Shown here: piece after piece, positions 25,254 through 36,084 of the stretch | Layout of the letters: the number at the start of each line of letters is the position of its first letter | Numbering within the stretch: the first letter of the stretch is position 1 | NCBI RefSeq assembly: GCF_000426485.1 | Contig: NZ_AUFL01000010.1 | Coordinates: 62,001 to 126,000 of the forward strand | Source: Indolivaga capnocytophagoides DSM 22835 | GTDB taxonomy: Bacteria; Bacteroidota; Bacteroidia; Bacteroidales; Dysgonomonadaceae | Length of the DNA: 64,000 bases | Direction: 5' to 3' | Notes under the pieces: generated by a model | Told to the model about the DNA's origin: nothing | The model's database searches: none | Seen by the model: only the letters and a program-made list of their open reading frames with translations | Position numbers and translations under genes: made by a program

Positions 25254-28200
25254 ATGTCTTCTGAAATGAAAAATAAAATACTCCGTTATCTCATTACATG
25301 CAGCCTGCTTACATTTTTATTGACAAATGTAGCAGCGCAAAAAGTAACGATGAATTCTATACCCCAGTTAGATCAGTATTCGTCTTATTCGGTGCTGAGG
25401 GTATATCAGGATCGGGCAGGATATATATGGCTTGGGACGATGGATGGCATATGCCGGTATGATGGCTACAGAATTCTTGTATTCAGAACCGATTTTAACC
25501 GCTCTCATCTATTATCGAATAATCAGATATCAAGTATTACCGAAGATGACAAATATATCTGGATAGGAACCGAAGAAGGAATAAATCTTTTAGATAAGCA
25601 AACCTATATTGTAACGCCTTTTGCAGATAAAGAAATACAATCACAGCCAATAAAATCGATATTAGTGGCTTCCGATAAATCTATATGGATCGGTACAGAC
25701 AGGTATCTATATCATTATACCAAAGACCGGACTCTTATAAAGCGGTTCGATGATTTTCCGAATCTCTCCATAAACCAGATATATCAGGACTCATACGAAA
25801 ATATCTGGGTACTGGGGTGGGGACCGGGCTTGTTTAAGTACGATAAAGAAAATTCAACTCTGATCAAGTATCCTAAAATAGGCTCAACCAACAGTCCATT
25901 CCGTATGTTTCAGGACTCCAACAAACATTATTGGATATGTACATGGGGCGATGGATTGTTTAGTTTCAGACCCAATAAAAATGAAGATGAGATGTATGTC
26001 TCGCAGAAAGTAAATAACACAGAAGATAATCAACCTCAGAAAACATTTTTCAGTATAACCCAGGATCATCAGCAGGGCTATATCTGGGTGATGTCTTTTT
26101 CGGGGGTGCATGCATTTAAATACACGGATGTATCCGATCCGGTACTTGAAGAGGTTAATGTATCTCCTCTTTTCAGGGAATCGAATAATATATTCAGCGA
26201 ATTGGTTACAGACCGAAAAGGCAATATCTGGATTGGTACTTATAGCGAAGGAACTATTACCATAAATTTCGACAAGCCTTCAATCAAAAATTATTCACTC
26301 GACAATGTTAAGCAGCGATTTGGTATCGCATCCAATATAAAAGTTCTTTTTCAGGATAAAACAGGGCTGTTCTGGCTGTTTCAGAATAGGGTAGGCTTAG
26401 GAACTTTCAATCCCGAATCCAATCAATTTAATTATTATACAGAATATTCGGATTTGAGAGATCAGTCAGATCTTCGGTTGATTAATTGTATTTCAGCCCC
26501 TCCTTCTACAGACGAAGTTTGGGTGGGAGCCGAGAAAGCCCCTTTTATATACCGGCTCAAAAAGAACGGTAATAATATATCATTAAGTGGTAAAATAGAT
26601 TTAACGAAATATACAAAAAGTCCCGGACTGCCTTTGATATTCTTTAATGATGCCAAAAATAATACATGGCTGGGTACATCTACGGGTGTCTTCATGAAGA
26701 AATACAATGAAGAAGAACTTCATCTGATCAGCGATACATTGGGAAATGTGACGGGTATTACCGAAGACAATAATGGAACTATATGGATAAGTACCAGCAA
26801 ATCGGGGTTATACAATATCCCGATTAAACATAACACTTCTATTGATAATCTGAAATTATTCAATTTCAGAAAAGGATGGAACGGCTTATCCAGTGATAAT
26901 ATACAATCGGTCTGTGCCGATCAGTCAGGAAGAATCTGGATCGGGTCTAAAAACGGAACTATTGAAGTTTATAATACCATAACTGATAAAATAGACGATT
27001 ACACACGGAGTTGTGGTATGACAGGAGACCCTATTCTTAATATTATTGTAGATAGGATGTCCCATGTTTGGATTCTGACGAGTCGCTATGTGACGGAGTT
27101 TAATCCTGAAAATAAAGCCTACCGGAATTATAAAAGTACAGACGGGTTGTCAGTCAACTATTTTCACAAAAATTCGGTGTTTGTCAACAACGACGGGGTT
27201 ATATATTTTGGCGGAAATAAAGGTTTTGCGGCATTTAGCCCATCCGAAAATTTATCGGCTCAGCCCGGTTCTGAGAAAGTACTTGTGACAGATATTAAAA
27301 TTCAGAATCAATCTATTTTTTATCAGAATGCAAATAATAAGTTTGATCTGGATAAACAAACCTTGACTTTAGATCCGAATGATAAAAATATAGAAATAGA
27401 TTTCTCGTCACTTAACTATACTTATCCTTCAAAAATCAGATATGCCTACAAATTGGAAGGGATTGATGAGGACTGGATTTATACAGATAGTAATAGGCAA
27501 TTTGCCACATATAACCAGTTGAGTAAAGGTAAATATATCTTGATGATTAAATCTACAGATGAGAATGGCTTGTGGAGTGATCAGGTTACCGAACTTATCA
27601 TATATAAGCTGCCGGCTTTTTATGAAACATGGTGGGCATATACCTTTTATGCAGTGATTGTGATTGTGTTTATGTATTTGGCTTTGCGGATTGCAACAAA
27701 CAGAATCAGGCTGAGGAATAAGCTGAAAATCACACAGATCGAGAAAGAAAAGACAGAAGAGTTGACGCAGACCAAACTTCGTTATTTTACAAATATATCG
27801 CATGATTTCCTTACGCCCCTCACAATTATTTCATGTCTGATTGACGATCTGGAAACAACGTCAAAAACAAAAGTTCCTCAGTATGAGACAATGCGTTCGA
27901 ATGTAAGTCGTTTGAAGCGTTTGCTTCAACAGGTTCTTGATTTTAGAAAAATGGAAAGTGGTAATATGAAATTAAAAGTGACTAATGGTAACATTATCAT
28001 TTTTATTAAAGACATCTGTTATACACATTTTGCCCCCTTAATTAAAAAGAACAATATCAACTTTTCGTTTACCTCCGAAGTGTCGGATATCAATGCTTAT
28101 TTCGATCCTGATAAAATAGATAAGATTGTATTTAATCTCTTATCAAATGCATTTAAATATACCCCTGTTGATGGTGCCATCTCTGTTGATATATCGTTAT

Positions 28201-29318
28201 CAACCCGAAACCGACACAATTATCTGACGTTGAATGTCTCGGATACAGGTATAGGTATTGCTGAAAATCATCTCAAAGATGTATTTACAAGGTTTTATAC
28301 AGACAGCCAAAGAGCTAGAGGTGAGACTAACGGCATAGGTTTATCCTTAACAAAAGATTTGGTGGAACTGCATCATGGAACTATTGCTGTGAGTAGCTCG
28401 GTAGATATAGGTACAGTATTTACAGTGGTTATTCCTGTTGATAAAGAAAGTTATACCGAAACAGATATTGTAAATACTCCCGATATTATATTTAGTGAAG
28501 AGAGCTCTTTCCGTCACAATGAAGAGCCCCAGTTTTCAGAAGGACAACAAACTGAAGGGGTGGATCGGGTAACAATACTTCTGGTTGAAGACAATGAAGA
28601 GCTCTTAGTACTGATACGGAATATTTTATCGAAACAATATAATGTAATTACCGCAGCCAATGGTAAAGAAGCTCTGGTAAAGCTGCGAAATAATAATATC
28701 GATATTATTATCAGCGATGTGATGATGCCGGAAATGGATGGATTTGAATTGTGCCGAGAAGTGAAATCAAATATTGAGACAAGCCATATATCCATCTTAT
28801 TATTGACAGCAAAAAACAGTGCCGAAGACCGCATCGAATGTTATAATGCCGGAGCAGACGGATACATGTCGAAACCGTTCGAAATAAAAGTGCTTGAAGC
28901 CCGTATCAACAATCTGGTGAGTAATAAAGAAAGTAAGCAGCAAGAATTCAAATCGAATGTCGAAATCAATATATCTTCTCTCGAATACCCTTCGGCAGAT
29001 GAACAGTTTCTGAATAGTGCGGTAAAACTAATTGAAGAATACTTATCCGAAACAGAATTCGATATAAATACTTTTGCGGAACATCTGCATATGTCGAAAT
29101 CATCTTTGTATCGGAAAATCAAGTCAATGACAGGATTGTCTCCCATAGAGTTTATCCGCAATATTCGCCTGAAACATGCCTGCAATATGTTGAAAGATAA
29201 ATCGATTTCGATAGCCGAAATTGCATATTCAGTCGGCTTTTCCGATCCTAAATATTTCACATCCTGCTTTAAAACTGAATTTGGAATGACTCCAAGTGAG
29301 TATCAAAAGCAAATGTAA
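25254..29318 (+). CDS. Hybrid two-component system regulator (HTCS)
   Basis: A 1354-residue one-protein sensor and regulator. It has a signal peptide (about 1-29), a periplasmic double beta-propeller of Reg_prop repeats (about 45-700, with repeated GYIWLGT and NIWIGT strings), a Y_Y_Y domain (about 710-785) and one membrane segment (about 792-812). The kinase has its His in SHDFLTPLT near 850, N-box NLLSNAFKY near 960 and G2 box GIGLSL near 1026. The receiver has its Asp in ISDVMMPEMDG near 1155, and an AraC-type DNA-binding domain lies at about 1260-1354. It binds an oligosaccharide in the periplasm and controls the adjacent SusCD and enzyme genes. A second ATG (25266) is equally possible. 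Confidence 0.96.
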   Translation: MSSEMKNKILRYLITCSLLTFLLTNVAAQKVTMNSIPQLDQYSSYSVLRVYQDRAGYIWLGTMDGICRYDGYRILVFRTDFNRSHLLSNNQISSITEDDKYIWIGTEEGINLLDKQTYIVTPFADKEIQSQPIKSILVASDKSIWIGTDRYLYHYTKDRTLIKRFDDFPNLSINQIYQDSYENIWVLGWGPGLFKYDKENSTLIKYPKIGSTNSPFRMFQDSNKHYWICTWGDGLFSFRPNKNEDEMYVSQKVNNTEDNQPQKTFFSITQDHQQGYIWVMSFSGVHAFKYTDVSDPVLEEVNVSPLFRESNNIFSELVTDRKGNIWIGTYSEGTITINFDKPSIKNYSLDNVKQRFGIASNIKVLFQDKTGLFWLFQNRVGLGTFNPESNQFNYYTEYSDLRDQSDLRLINCISAPPSTDEVWVGAEKAPFIYRLKKNGNNISLSGKIDLTKYTKSPGLPLIFFNDAKNNTWLGTSTGVFMKKYNEEELHLISDTLGNVTGITEDNNGTIWISTSKSGLYNIPIKHNTSIDNLKLFNFRKGWNGLSSDNIQSVCADQSGRIWIGSKNGTIEVYNTITDKIDDYTRSCGMTGDPILNIIVDRMSHVWILTSRYVTEFNPENKAYRNYKSTDGLSVNYFHKNSVFVNNDGVIYFGGNKGFAAFSPSENLSAQPGSEKVLVTDIKIQNQSIFYQNANNKFDLDKQTLTLDPNDKNIEIDFSSLNYTYPSKIRYAYKLEGIDEDWIYTDSNRQFATYNQLSKGKYILMIKSTDENGLWSDQVTELIIYKLPAFYETWWAYTFYAVIVIVFMYLALRIATNRIRLRNKLKITQIEKEKTEELTQTKLRYFTNISHDFLTPLTIISCLIDDLETTSKTKVPQYETMRSNVSRLKRLLQQVLDFRKMESGNMKLKVTNGNIIIFIKDICYTHFAPLIKKNNINFSFTSEVSDINAYFDPDKIDKIVFNLLSNAFKYTPVDGAISVDISLSTRNRHNYLTLNVSDTGIGIAENHLKDVFTRFYTDSQRARGETNGIGLSLTKDLVELHHGTIAVSSSVDIGTVFTVVIPVDKESYTETDIVNTPDIIFSEESSFRHNEEPQFSEGQQTEGVDRVTILLVEDNEELLVLIRNILSKQYNVITAANGKEALVKLRNNNIDIIISDVMMPEMDGFELCREVKSNIETSHISILLLTAKNSAEDRIECYNAGADGYMSKPFEIKVLEARINNLVSNKESKQQEFKSNVEINISSLEYPSADEQFLNSAVKLIEEYLSETEFDINTFAEHLHMSKSSLYRKIKSMTGLSPIEFIRNIRLKHACNMLKDKSISIAEIAYSVGFSDPKYFTSCFKTEFGMTPSEYQKQM

Positions 29319-29370
29319 GCATCTGAAGTATAGATCTTTTTTAAATAAAACCGACTGTCCAGTTTTGTTT

Positions 29371-31653
29371 TTAAGATTGATGAGTTTTATCGTCAGAACA
29401 GATAAGAACGGACGTTGTTTTGCCAATCCATTCCTTACGCAGTAAGAAGAGATTTTCGCAGCTGTCTAGACTTACAATTATCAGGTTTTGCTTACTCATG
29501 AAATCTTCACTGACATAATCCATACTGATATTACGGATATGGTTTGGTGCATTATGTTCTATCAGCCGGATCCGCTCTTTTATTGCATTGTTACTTTTTC
29601 CGGATTGGTCTAGTATCGAAATCTGAGCTCCTGCATTGTGTATAAATTTCTGTGCATAAGTAATCAGGAATTCATCTTTTTCGTTGAAAATAGGGATGAA
29701 AATGTTATCTGTACTCGATAGATCTTTATCTATAAGTATACCTACGGGAATTCTGCTTTTAGATAAGATCAGGCGGGTGTTATTATCTATAAGATTGCTT
29801 TCTATCAGTTTTTCTTTGCCTGTAACTGTATTGATTAGTTTTTCGGGATTAAATATCTGAGTAGTAAATCCCAGAACCCGACCCAATACTGTTCCTTCAA
29901 AAATTGATTCTTCAAGGTTCATCAGCAACAGGTCATAGTCTCCTTTATTGGCTACATTTACTACATTATCCCCGATGTCTGTTGTTATTTTGAATAGTGA
30001 AATGATTTTGCGGTTTAGTGATTGAGCCTCATCAATTAAGGGGGAGAATGCTTCTTTTTCGTATACATCGGCATCTATCTGGTGTAATCCTTGAGGAGAT
30101 GTAAGATGAATAGCTGTTATTGAAGTATTATCGTCAACACGTCTGGTCAGGCTATTTGCCAATCTGACCAAAGCTCTCCCTTTTTCGGGATTTTTGAAGA
30201 ATAAGAGCAGCTTGTACCTTGCCAGATCGTACATTTTTTCGTTGGCTGCTTCTTCATCTTTCTTGAATATTTTGTTGATAATATTCAGTGAGGGGCCTGT
30301 CATAAATGTAGTGACAAGAGCCATGATCACCATCATTGCAAATATCTCGGCATTGAGTACTCCCAGATCGTACCCGATATTAAGAACAACCAGCTCCATC
30401 AATCCTCGGGTATTCATTAGCGTGCCTATGGTAAGACTGTCTTTCCAGTTTTGACCGACAAATCTGGCTGCGATGGCACTTCCTGCAAACTTTCCCACAA
30501 CAGCCACAAGAATGATCAAGCCTGTGATTTTCCAAAGTTCGGGATCGTTAATCAATCCGATTTCTGTACGCAATCCGCTGATCACAAAGAATAGAGGAAG
30601 GAAAAGAACTAATGCAACATCTTCTATCTTTTCGGTAAACATACTTCTAAACCGTATATTGGCGGGCATCATTACGCCTGCCATAAATGCTCCGAAAAGA
30701 GCATGGATCCCTATTGTTTCGGTAATAAAGGAAGATATAAGCAATACAAGGAAGAAGAGAGCTACAAGCGATTTACTCAGGTTTTTATCCGACTGATACA
30801 ATTCGCCGACTCTGCGTAAAAACGGGCGTACAAGCTTTACCATGAATATGACATAGGCTATAGCTAATACTATTGTATAGAGAGAGCTTAGAACTGATCC
30901 GGCTTTCACTATTGCTATTACTACAGCAAGCAGACACCAAGCGGTAATATCATCGGCAGCAGCACAAGTAATTACTATCGCTCCGAGTTTTGTTTTATGG
31001 ATACCTCTTTCCTGTATGATACGCGCCAGTACCGGAAAGGCTGTTATGCTCATAGATATACCTATAAAGAGTGCAAATGACGAAAATTCGACATGTTCGG
31101 GAGCATGGGCTTTGTATATCAGGTAAGCTAGTCCGACTCCTAACGCAAAAGGGATAATGATACTGGCATGACTGATGACTACAGCTTCGTGAGCTTTAGT
31201 TTTCAATACTTTCAGATTTAGTTCCATTCCTATAACGAACATGAATAGTATAAGTCCTATTTGGCTCAAAATACTCAAATTACCGAGGGATTGAGTCGGG
31301 AAAATGAAATTCGACACATCAGGGAAGTATAAACCTAACAAAGATGGTCCGAGAACAATACCAGCCAGGATTTCACCAATAACCATTGGTTGTCCGATCT
31401 TTTTAAATATCCAGCCAAACAGGCGTGATACAATAATAATTGCGATAATCTGAAGAACAAGAAGTCCGATGGAGTGATGTAAGTTATCAATCAAAGAATT
31501 GAAAAACTCTTCGAGAGGAGTTCTCTCTGAAATGTTCGAAACAATTCCGCGTCCTTCTTCTAACGATTTTCCACTAAATATTATCCAGTAAATAAGGATA
31601 GAAAAACCACCGATTGTAATTACATAGAATAGTATATCTCTTAGTTTTTTCAT
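29371..31653 (-). CDS. CPA2-type cation/proton antiporter with C-terminal USP-like region
   Basis: A 760-residue membrane protein. Residues 1-450 hold an extra N-terminal helix plus about 12-13 transmembrane segments of the Na+/H+ exchanger (Kef/NhaS) fold. Typical strings are [21 protein letters not shown] near 90, and the ion-site segment [13 protein letters not shown] with the paired acidic residues near 235. Residues about 475-760 are soluble and resemble two universal-stress-protein-like domains, a common cytoplasmic regulatory tail in this group. It should exchange K+ or Na+ for protons at the inner membrane. Monocistronic; it converges on the HTCS gene with a 52-bp gap. A palindrome (GGGTTTCAGACCC) stands 21 bases before the ATG. 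Confidence 0.9.
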   Translation of the reverse strand: MKKLRDILFYVITIGGFSILIYWIIFSGKSLEEGRGIVSNISERTPLEEFFNSLIDNLHHSIGLLVLQIIAIIIVSRLFGWIFKKIGQPMVIGEILAGIVLGPSLLGLYFPDVSNFIFPTQSLGNLSILSQIGLILFMFVIGMELNLKVLKTKAHEAVVISHASIIIPFALGVGLAYLIYKAHAPEHVEFSSFALFIGISMSITAFPVLARIIQERGIHKTKLGAIVITCAAADDITAWCLLAVVIAIVKAGSVLSSLYTIVLAIAYVIFMVKLVRPFLRRVGELYQSDKNLSKSLVALFFLVLLISSFITETIGIHALFGAFMAGVMMPANIRFRSMFTEKIEDVALVLFLPLFFVISGLRTEIGLINDPELWKITGLIILVAVVGKFAGSAIAARFVGQNWKDSLTIGTLMNTRGLMELVVLNIGYDLGVLNAEIFAMMVIMALVTTFMTGPSLNIINKIFKKDEEAANEKMYDLARYKLLLFFKNPEKGRALVRLANSLTRRVDDNTSITAIHLTSPQGLHQIDADVYEKEAFSPLIDEAQSLNRKIISLFKITTDIGDNVVNVANKGDYDLLLMNLEESIFEGTVLGRVLGFTTQIFNPEKLINTVTGKEKLIESNLIDNNTRLILSKSRIPVGILIDKDLSSTDNIFIPIFNEKDEFLITYAQKFIHNAGAQISILDQSGKSNNAIKERIRLIEHNAPNHIRNISMDYVSEDFMSKQNLIIVSLDSCENLFLLRKEWIGKTTSVLICSDDKTHQS

Positions 31654-31674
31654 AAGTCGTAAACAAGTGTAAAA

Positions 31675-31687
31675 GGGTCTGAAACCC
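31675..31687. repeat. Dispersed palindrome in the antiporter leader
   Basis: GGGTCTGAAACCC is a variant of the dispersed palindrome, with compensating G/C changes at both ends that keep the symmetry. It stands 21 bases upstream of the antiporter ATG. A weaker copy, AGGTCGCAGCCT, lies at 31779-31790 in the same gap. Confidence 0.5.
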
Positions 31688-31848
31688 TAAAATTAGAGAT
31701 ATAAATAGTTTCTGAGTCGGTTTAGCAATAAAAGCTGCATAAAATGTAATGAAACCTTGGTATTTTGTAATGAAATTAAGGTCGCAGCCTTATTAACAAC
31801 CAGAGTCTGTTATGACTTGAAAATGTATCATTAAATACTTTCGTTTAC

Positions 31849-32574
31849 TTATTTACCTGAGTTTTCTACCTTATAGATAAAATCATCCCGATATACTTCG
31901 GATAGTGAAAACCGGATTGTATTATCGTTATGAATAATGTCGGATATTATCTCATCATAGGAGAAATATTGTATCGTGCGTAAGGCTATTATCTCCCTTT
32001 TATTGATACGGCAAAAACGCTTGGAGGGAAGAAGACTTATCAGCTTATCGAATGAGATATTTTTCAGGGTCAGATTTTTTCCGTCTTTCAGGTACACAAT
32101 TTTGTCTCTGCTGTCTAAAGCTGCTATAGTTATGTAATCTATCTGGTCGAAATAGAGAAGGACTTTTCCTTTTTCACTGTTCAGTTGGGTGAATGCTTTT
32201 GTTGTTCCCGGCTTTTCCAGATATTTGATTGCTTTGTCTATGGCTTGCTTAAGCCTGTCTCTCTGTATCGGCTTACGAACGTAGTCGATAGCATTCAGGT
32301 CGAATGCTTCTGCTGCATATTCTTTATATGCTGTTACAAATATGATTGCTTTGTCCTTTAATATATTAGCGATCTGTAATCCATTCATTTCTCCCATTTC
32401 GATATCAAGAATACAAGCGTCGAATTGCAGCTGTCCTATTTCATTCAGAAACGCTTTCGGATCATCAAAAGCTTTGACAACCTCTACTTCCGGAAACTGC
32501 TGGCAAAGCATTTTCAGATAAGCTAGTCCTGGTAATTCATCCTCAAGGATGAGGCATCGAAGTTTTGAATCCAT
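31849..32574 (-). CDS. LytTR-family response regulator
   Basis: A 241-residue regulator. The receiver domain (about 4-118) has acidic pocket residues at 11-13, phospho-acceptor Asp57 in ILDIEMGEMNG and a conserved Lys in VRKPIQ. The C-terminal LytTR DNA-binding domain (about 145-238) includes KRFCRINKREII. It is phosphorylated by the LytS-type kinase encoded just upstream, whose gene overlaps it by 32 bases, implying translational coupling. Targets are unknown; nothing nearby is an obvious client. Confidence 0.92.
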   Translation of the reverse strand: MDSKLRCLILEDELPGLAYLKMLCQQFPEVEVVKAFDDPKAFLNEIGQLQFDACILDIEMGEMNGLQIANILKDKAIIFVTAYKEYAAEAFDLNAIDYVRKPIQRDRLKQAIDKAIKYLEKPGTTKAFTQLNSEKGKVLLYFDQIDYITIAALDSRDKIVYLKDGKNLTLKNISFDKLISLLPSKRFCRINKREIIALRTIQYFSYDEIISDIIHNDNTIRFSLSEVYRDDFIYKVENSGK

Positions 32575-33283
32575 TCAGATCAATTTTTAAGTGGGCAATA
32601 TATGCATCGTCATCAATGATGCGTTCCAATTCATAACAGCCCTTGTAGAGCATATTTAATCGTTGGTCGAAGGTTATGTTCCCGATACCGCTTTTCTCTT
32701 TTTTAAGATTGTTTCGGGGTGATATTTTATTTGAAACAGTGAGGCTGAATATATTATCTTTAAACCCGAATACAATTGAAATATACGAACCCTTGCTTTG
32801 GAGATCGGCATGTTTAAAGGCATTTTCAATCAGGTCGATGCTTATAAGCGGAGCTAGTACACGCTGCCTGTATAATGCCGAGGTCTCGTCTATTTTTGTT
32901 TTTACGGTCAATTCGAACAATGGACTGAGCTTGATCCGGTTTACCTCTATCAGATCTTTGGCAAAGTCTATTTCCTCCTGAGGAGTCACGTATTTGTTTT
33001 TACTCTCATATAGAATGTAATCAAGAATATTTGCGAGTTTATCTAAAGCAAAGTATGTCTGGTATGCATGAGATTGTACCGAGTTTAGTATATTCTTGAA
33101 TAGATGAGGATTCAGAACCGTTGCTATCGTTTCGGGGTACATATTCGAATTGTTCTCTCGGATTGTACTTAGGCGGGTTTCCAGTAATTTCTCTTGTCTT
33201 CTTGATTTTTGGAGCAAGAGAAAGAGTATTACGGCTGCAGCCATAAATAAAATAAGCAGGATCAATAAAACTTCTGTCATCAT
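32543..33283 (-). CDS. LytS-type sensor histidine kinase, short form
   Basis: A 246-residue kinase with one N-terminal membrane helix (about 3-25), a short coiled coil, and a His_kinase domain with the phospho-acceptor histidine in LNPHLFKNILNS near residue 60. The ATPase half carries IDLIENAFKHAD near residue 150. There is no periplasmic sensor domain, so it must sense through the membrane helix or a partner. It is the upstream partner of the LytTR regulator. A TAATTTTG -7 box (33303-33310) lies 20 bases before the ATG. Confidence 0.9.
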   Translation of the reverse strand: MMTEVLLILLILFMAAAVILFLLLQKSRRQEKLLETRLSTIRENNSNMYPETIATVLNPHLFKNILNSVQSHAYQTYFALDKLANILDYILYESKNKYVTPQEEIDFAKDLIEVNRIKLSPLFELTVKTKIDETSALYRQRVLAPLISIDLIENAFKHADLQSKGSYISIVFGFKDNIFSLTVSNKISPRNNLKKEKSGIGNITFDQRLNMLYKGCYELERIIDDDAYIAHLKIDLNGFKTSMPHP

Positions 33284-33302
33284 ATAGCGTACTACTATAT
33301 GG

Positions 33303-33310
33303 CAAAATTA
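33303..33310 (-). promoter_or_regulatory. -7 promoter box of the LytS-LytTR pair
   Basis: TAATTTTG on the minus strand fits TAnnTTTG and would give a leader of about 12-15 bases. A TTGA string 18 bases upstream could serve as the -33 box. Confidence 0.45.
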
Positions 33311-33369
33311 AGTATTTATATCGGATTTCAACATGTTGCTCATATTAAGTCTTTAAAGTATATCTCAGG

Positions 33370-33413
33370 AATGATTTGTGCTTGCAACGTTAAAAATAGG
33401 GTATGAGACCTTA
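33370..33413 (+). repeat. Dispersed element, diverged copy at the DUF4421 stop
   Basis: TGCTTGCAACGTTAAAAATA (33379-33398) is followed by the palindrome GGGTATGAGACCT (33399-33411) and TA. Its end supplies the TAA stop (33413-33411) of the reconstructed minus-strand DUF4421 frame. The left half of the element is too diverged to place with confidence. Confidence 0.5.
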
Positions 33414-34347
33414 TTTCCGTAAAAAAGGTATTTTATAGAATCGCTTTATTGCAAAAAGTTGTACTTGTCCCGAATGAATACCTATACTTCGATCATTAAG
33501 CATTGATGGGAATACCACATTTCCTACATAATAAGCTCCGAATGCCCACGAATCATGGTTATATCCTACAGCTATTCTGGATGTGGCAGTAGGTGAAACC
33601 TCTAGTTTTGCTTTCCTATATTATCCAGTTTCTCGTATCCTAGACCTACTCCGGCTGTGATGGCTCCGGTGGCATACCAATGACGTCTCATAATCCACGT
33701 GTAGGCATATCCTCCGCTAATACCGAACTGGATATTATCGAATGAGTGCTTATCGGTATAAGTAAATGAACTGTCTGATTCTATTTTGCTTTTGTATAGA
33801 CTTATGCCTGCCAGAAATGTTCCTGCAGATTTGAGCTGTCTCTCATTGTGAACAAATGCGGCTTTGTAAGAAAATTTACGGTTGTTGAATATATATTGCA
33901 GGCTAGCTCCGTACTGGCTTACTTTTAGATCAGTACAGTTTCTTATATTCTTCCCCTTATCATCTTCCCAGTCAAATCCCTTATATCTTTGAAGATACAA
34001 GTCGAATGCCAGTTTCCGGCTGTAATTGTGAAGCTGAAAGTCAAACGATTTTGTTTTGCTTCTTGTTTGTCTTTCATAAAGTTAAAGCTCCGGCCATAGC
34101 TTAAACTTATGATCGTGTTATTTATAGAAAAGCCCAGACCCAGTTTGGGTGGGTTGTTTGGTACATAAGATCCTGATTCTTCGGGTCTGTCATCCGAATC
34201 CATTATGAGATTGAGCACGTCTTTGGCAAAATATGCCCTTACAGAAAACACATCACCGTAAGAACTTATGTATGTGCTGTCGGTTTGCGCATGTATGTAG
34301 AAAGACGCAAGGGATAAAAGAAAGATCAGGCAGATTATTCTTAGCAT
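33411..34347 (-). pseudogene. DUF4421 family outer-membrane-type protein, two frameshifts
   Basis: Three frames must be joined to read this gene. Frame 1 (from the ATG at 34347, signal peptide MLRIICLIFLLSLASFYIHA) runs to about 34055. Frame 2 covers about 34050 to 33612, including YLQRYKGFDWEDDKG. Frame 3 runs from about 33610 to the TAA at 33411 (KLEVSPTATSRIAVGYN to IPFLRK). Each break falls in a GCAAAAC run, and one extra A at each site restores a single 312-residue DUF4421 protein, a Bacteroidetes barrel-like family. Either the gene is recently dead or both sites are sequencing errors. Function unknown. It lies between the ahcY terminator and the LytS-LytTR pair. Confidence 0.82.
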
Positions 34348-34377
34348 TGAGTGTTGTTGTTTCTTCTAAAAAATAAA

Positions 34378-34410
34378 GGGGTTGCCTATAATCTAATATC
34401 AGACAACCCC
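34378..34410 (-). terminator. Terminator of ahcY
   Basis: GGGGTTG (34378-34384) pairs with CAACCCC (34404-34410). On the minus strand the stem is followed by TTTATTTTTT. It lies 28 bases after the ahcY stop. Confidence 0.8.
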
Positions 34411-34438
34411 TCTTTGTATCTATAAGGTACTATATACC

Positions 34439-35857
34439 TTAATATCTGTAATGCTCAGGCTTGAATGGACCTTCTTGCGGTACACCTAGATAATCGGCTT
34501 GCTCTTTTGAGAGTTTTGTAAGTTTTACACCGATTTGTTCGAGGTGAAGTCGTGCCACTTCTTCGTCAAGATGCTTAGGCAGGCGGTACACGTCTACAGC
34601 ATAATCTTTCTGCCACAATTCGATCTGAGCTAAAGTCTGATTTGTAAATGAATTACTCATCACGAATGATGGGTGACCAGTTGCACAACCTAAATTCACA
34701 AGTCGTCCTTCAGCTAGCAGGAATATAGAATTACCTCTAGGGAAAGTATATTTATCTACCTGAGGTTTGATATTTGTATGTTTTATACCGGCGAAAGTTA
34801 CCAGCTTCTCAACCTGTATTTCGTTATCGAAGTGACCTATATTACATACGATAGCCTGATCTTTCATTGCTTTCAAATGATCGATAGTAATGATATCTTT
34901 GTTACCGGTAGTTGTTACGAATATATTTCCTTCTTTTACCGCTTCTTCCATTGTGGTTACTTCAAAGCCTTCCATTGCAGCTTGTAAAGCACAGATAGGA
35001 TCTATTTCGGTAACGATCACACGTGCTCCGTACGAACGCATTGAGTGTGCACAACCTTTACCTACATCACCGTATCCTGCAACAACAGCTACTTTTCCGG
35101 CAATCATAACATCTGTCGCACGTTTGATTCCGTCGGCAAGAGATTCACGGCATCCGTATAGGTTATCGAATTTCGATTTTGTAACAGAGTCGTTTACATT
35201 GATAGCAGGAATAAGCAGTTCGCCGCGCTCCATCATCTGATATAAGCGGTGAACACCTGTTGTGGTTTCTTCCGAAACGCCTTTCCATTCGGCTACTGTA
35301 CGATGCCATCTTTGGTTATCTTCTTTCAATATTCTGTTCAGGGTGTCAAGTATTACCTGTTCTTCGTGATTTCCGCCTTTACGGTCGATGGTTTTCGCAT
35401 CTTCTTCGGCTTTGAATCCCCAATGTATAAGCAGAGTTGCATCACCTCCGTCATCAACGATAAGGTTGGGCCCTTTTCCTCCGGGGAAACTCAATGCTTG
35501 TTCTGTACACCACCAATATTCTTCAAGCGTTTCACCTTTCCATGCAAATACAGGAATCCCTGAAGCTGCGATAGCCGCTGCGGCATGGTCTTGTGTCGAG
35601 AATATGTTACAGCTGCACCAACGTACATCAGCTCCTAAGTCTTTAAGAGTTTCAATAAGTACCGCTGTTTGGATAGTCATGTGCAATGATCCCATAACTC
35701 TTGCACCTTTCAACGGTTTCTGAGCACCATATTTTTTGCGAAGTGCCATTAATCCCGGCATTTCGTGTTCTGCTATTTCTATTTCTTTTCTCCCGAAATC
35801 GGCAAGACTGATATCTGCCACCAGATAAGGCAGATTGGGCAGTAATTGTTTAGACAT
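34439..35857 (-). CDS. ahcY: S-adenosylhomocysteine hydrolase
   Basis: A 472-residue enzyme that splits S-adenosylhomocysteine to homocysteine and adenosine, clearing the product of SAM-dependent methylation. The NAD-binding motif [10 protein letters not shown] is near residue 260, catalytic-site strings such as [13 protein letters not shown] occur in the N-half, and the invariant C-terminus ends in KPEHYRY. It is the longer bacterial form (about 470 residues) with the insert common in Gram-negative bacteria. Monocistronic. Its leader contains a full sense-oriented copy of the dispersed 95-bp element, between a TATATTTG -7 box and the ATG. Confidence 0.97.
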   Translation of the reverse strand: MSKQLLPNLPYLVADISLADFGRKEIEIAEHEMPGLMALRKKYGAQKPLKGARVMGSLHMTIQTAVLIETLKDLGADVRWCSCNIFSTQDHAAAAIAASGIPVFAWKGETLEEYWWCTEQALSFPGGKGPNLIVDDGGDATLLIHWGFKAEEDAKTIDRKGGNHEEQVILDTLNRILKEDNQRWHRTVAEWKGVSEETTTGVHRLYQMMERGELLIPAINVNDSVTKSKFDNLYGCRESLADGIKRATDVMIAGKVAVVAGYGDVGKGCAHSMRSYGARVIVTEIDPICALQAAMEGFEVTTMEEAVKEGNIFVTTTGNKDIITIDHLKAMKDQAIVCNIGHFDNEIQVEKLVTFAGIKHTNIKPQVDKYTFPRGNSIFLLAEGRLVNLGCATGHPSFVMSNSFTNQTLAQIELWQKDYAVDVYRLPKHLDEEVARLHLEQIGVKLTKLSKEQADYLGVPQEGPFKPEHYRY

Positions 35858-35882
35858 ACTGAGTAATTATTTGTTTGTTTGT

Positions 35883-35979
35883 TAAGGTCTCAGACCTATT
35901 TATTAACTTTGTAAGTATAAATGCAACAGCGTAGTTAACGCTTTGATATATAACATAAATGCTTTCTGTTACTTATTAT
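35883..35979 (-). repeat. Dispersed 95-bp element in the ahcY leader
   Basis: A full copy on the minus strand, sense for ahcY. It reads GTAACAGAAAGCATTTATG, GCGTTAACTACGCTGTTGC (hairpin region), ACTTACAAAGTTAATAAAT, then the palindrome AGGTCTGAGACCT at 35897-35885 and TTAAC. It ends 25 bases before the ATG and begins about 10 bases after the -7 box, so it makes up nearly the whole 5' leader. Confidence 0.75.
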
Positions 35980-35988
35980 GTTATCCGG

Positions 35989-35996
35989 CAAATATA
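35989..35996 (-). promoter_or_regulatory. -7 promoter box of ahcY
   Basis: TATATTTG on the minus strand fits TAnnTTTG. The distance implies transcription start at the first bases of the dispersed element. Confidence 0.5.
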
Positions 35997-36084
35997 CGGA
36001 TTATTTTCTTTTTATCTCGATAATAAACCCTTTTCATAAAAGGCTCAGATGATGCTGAGTCTTATCTTTCAGTAGATTAACCTG

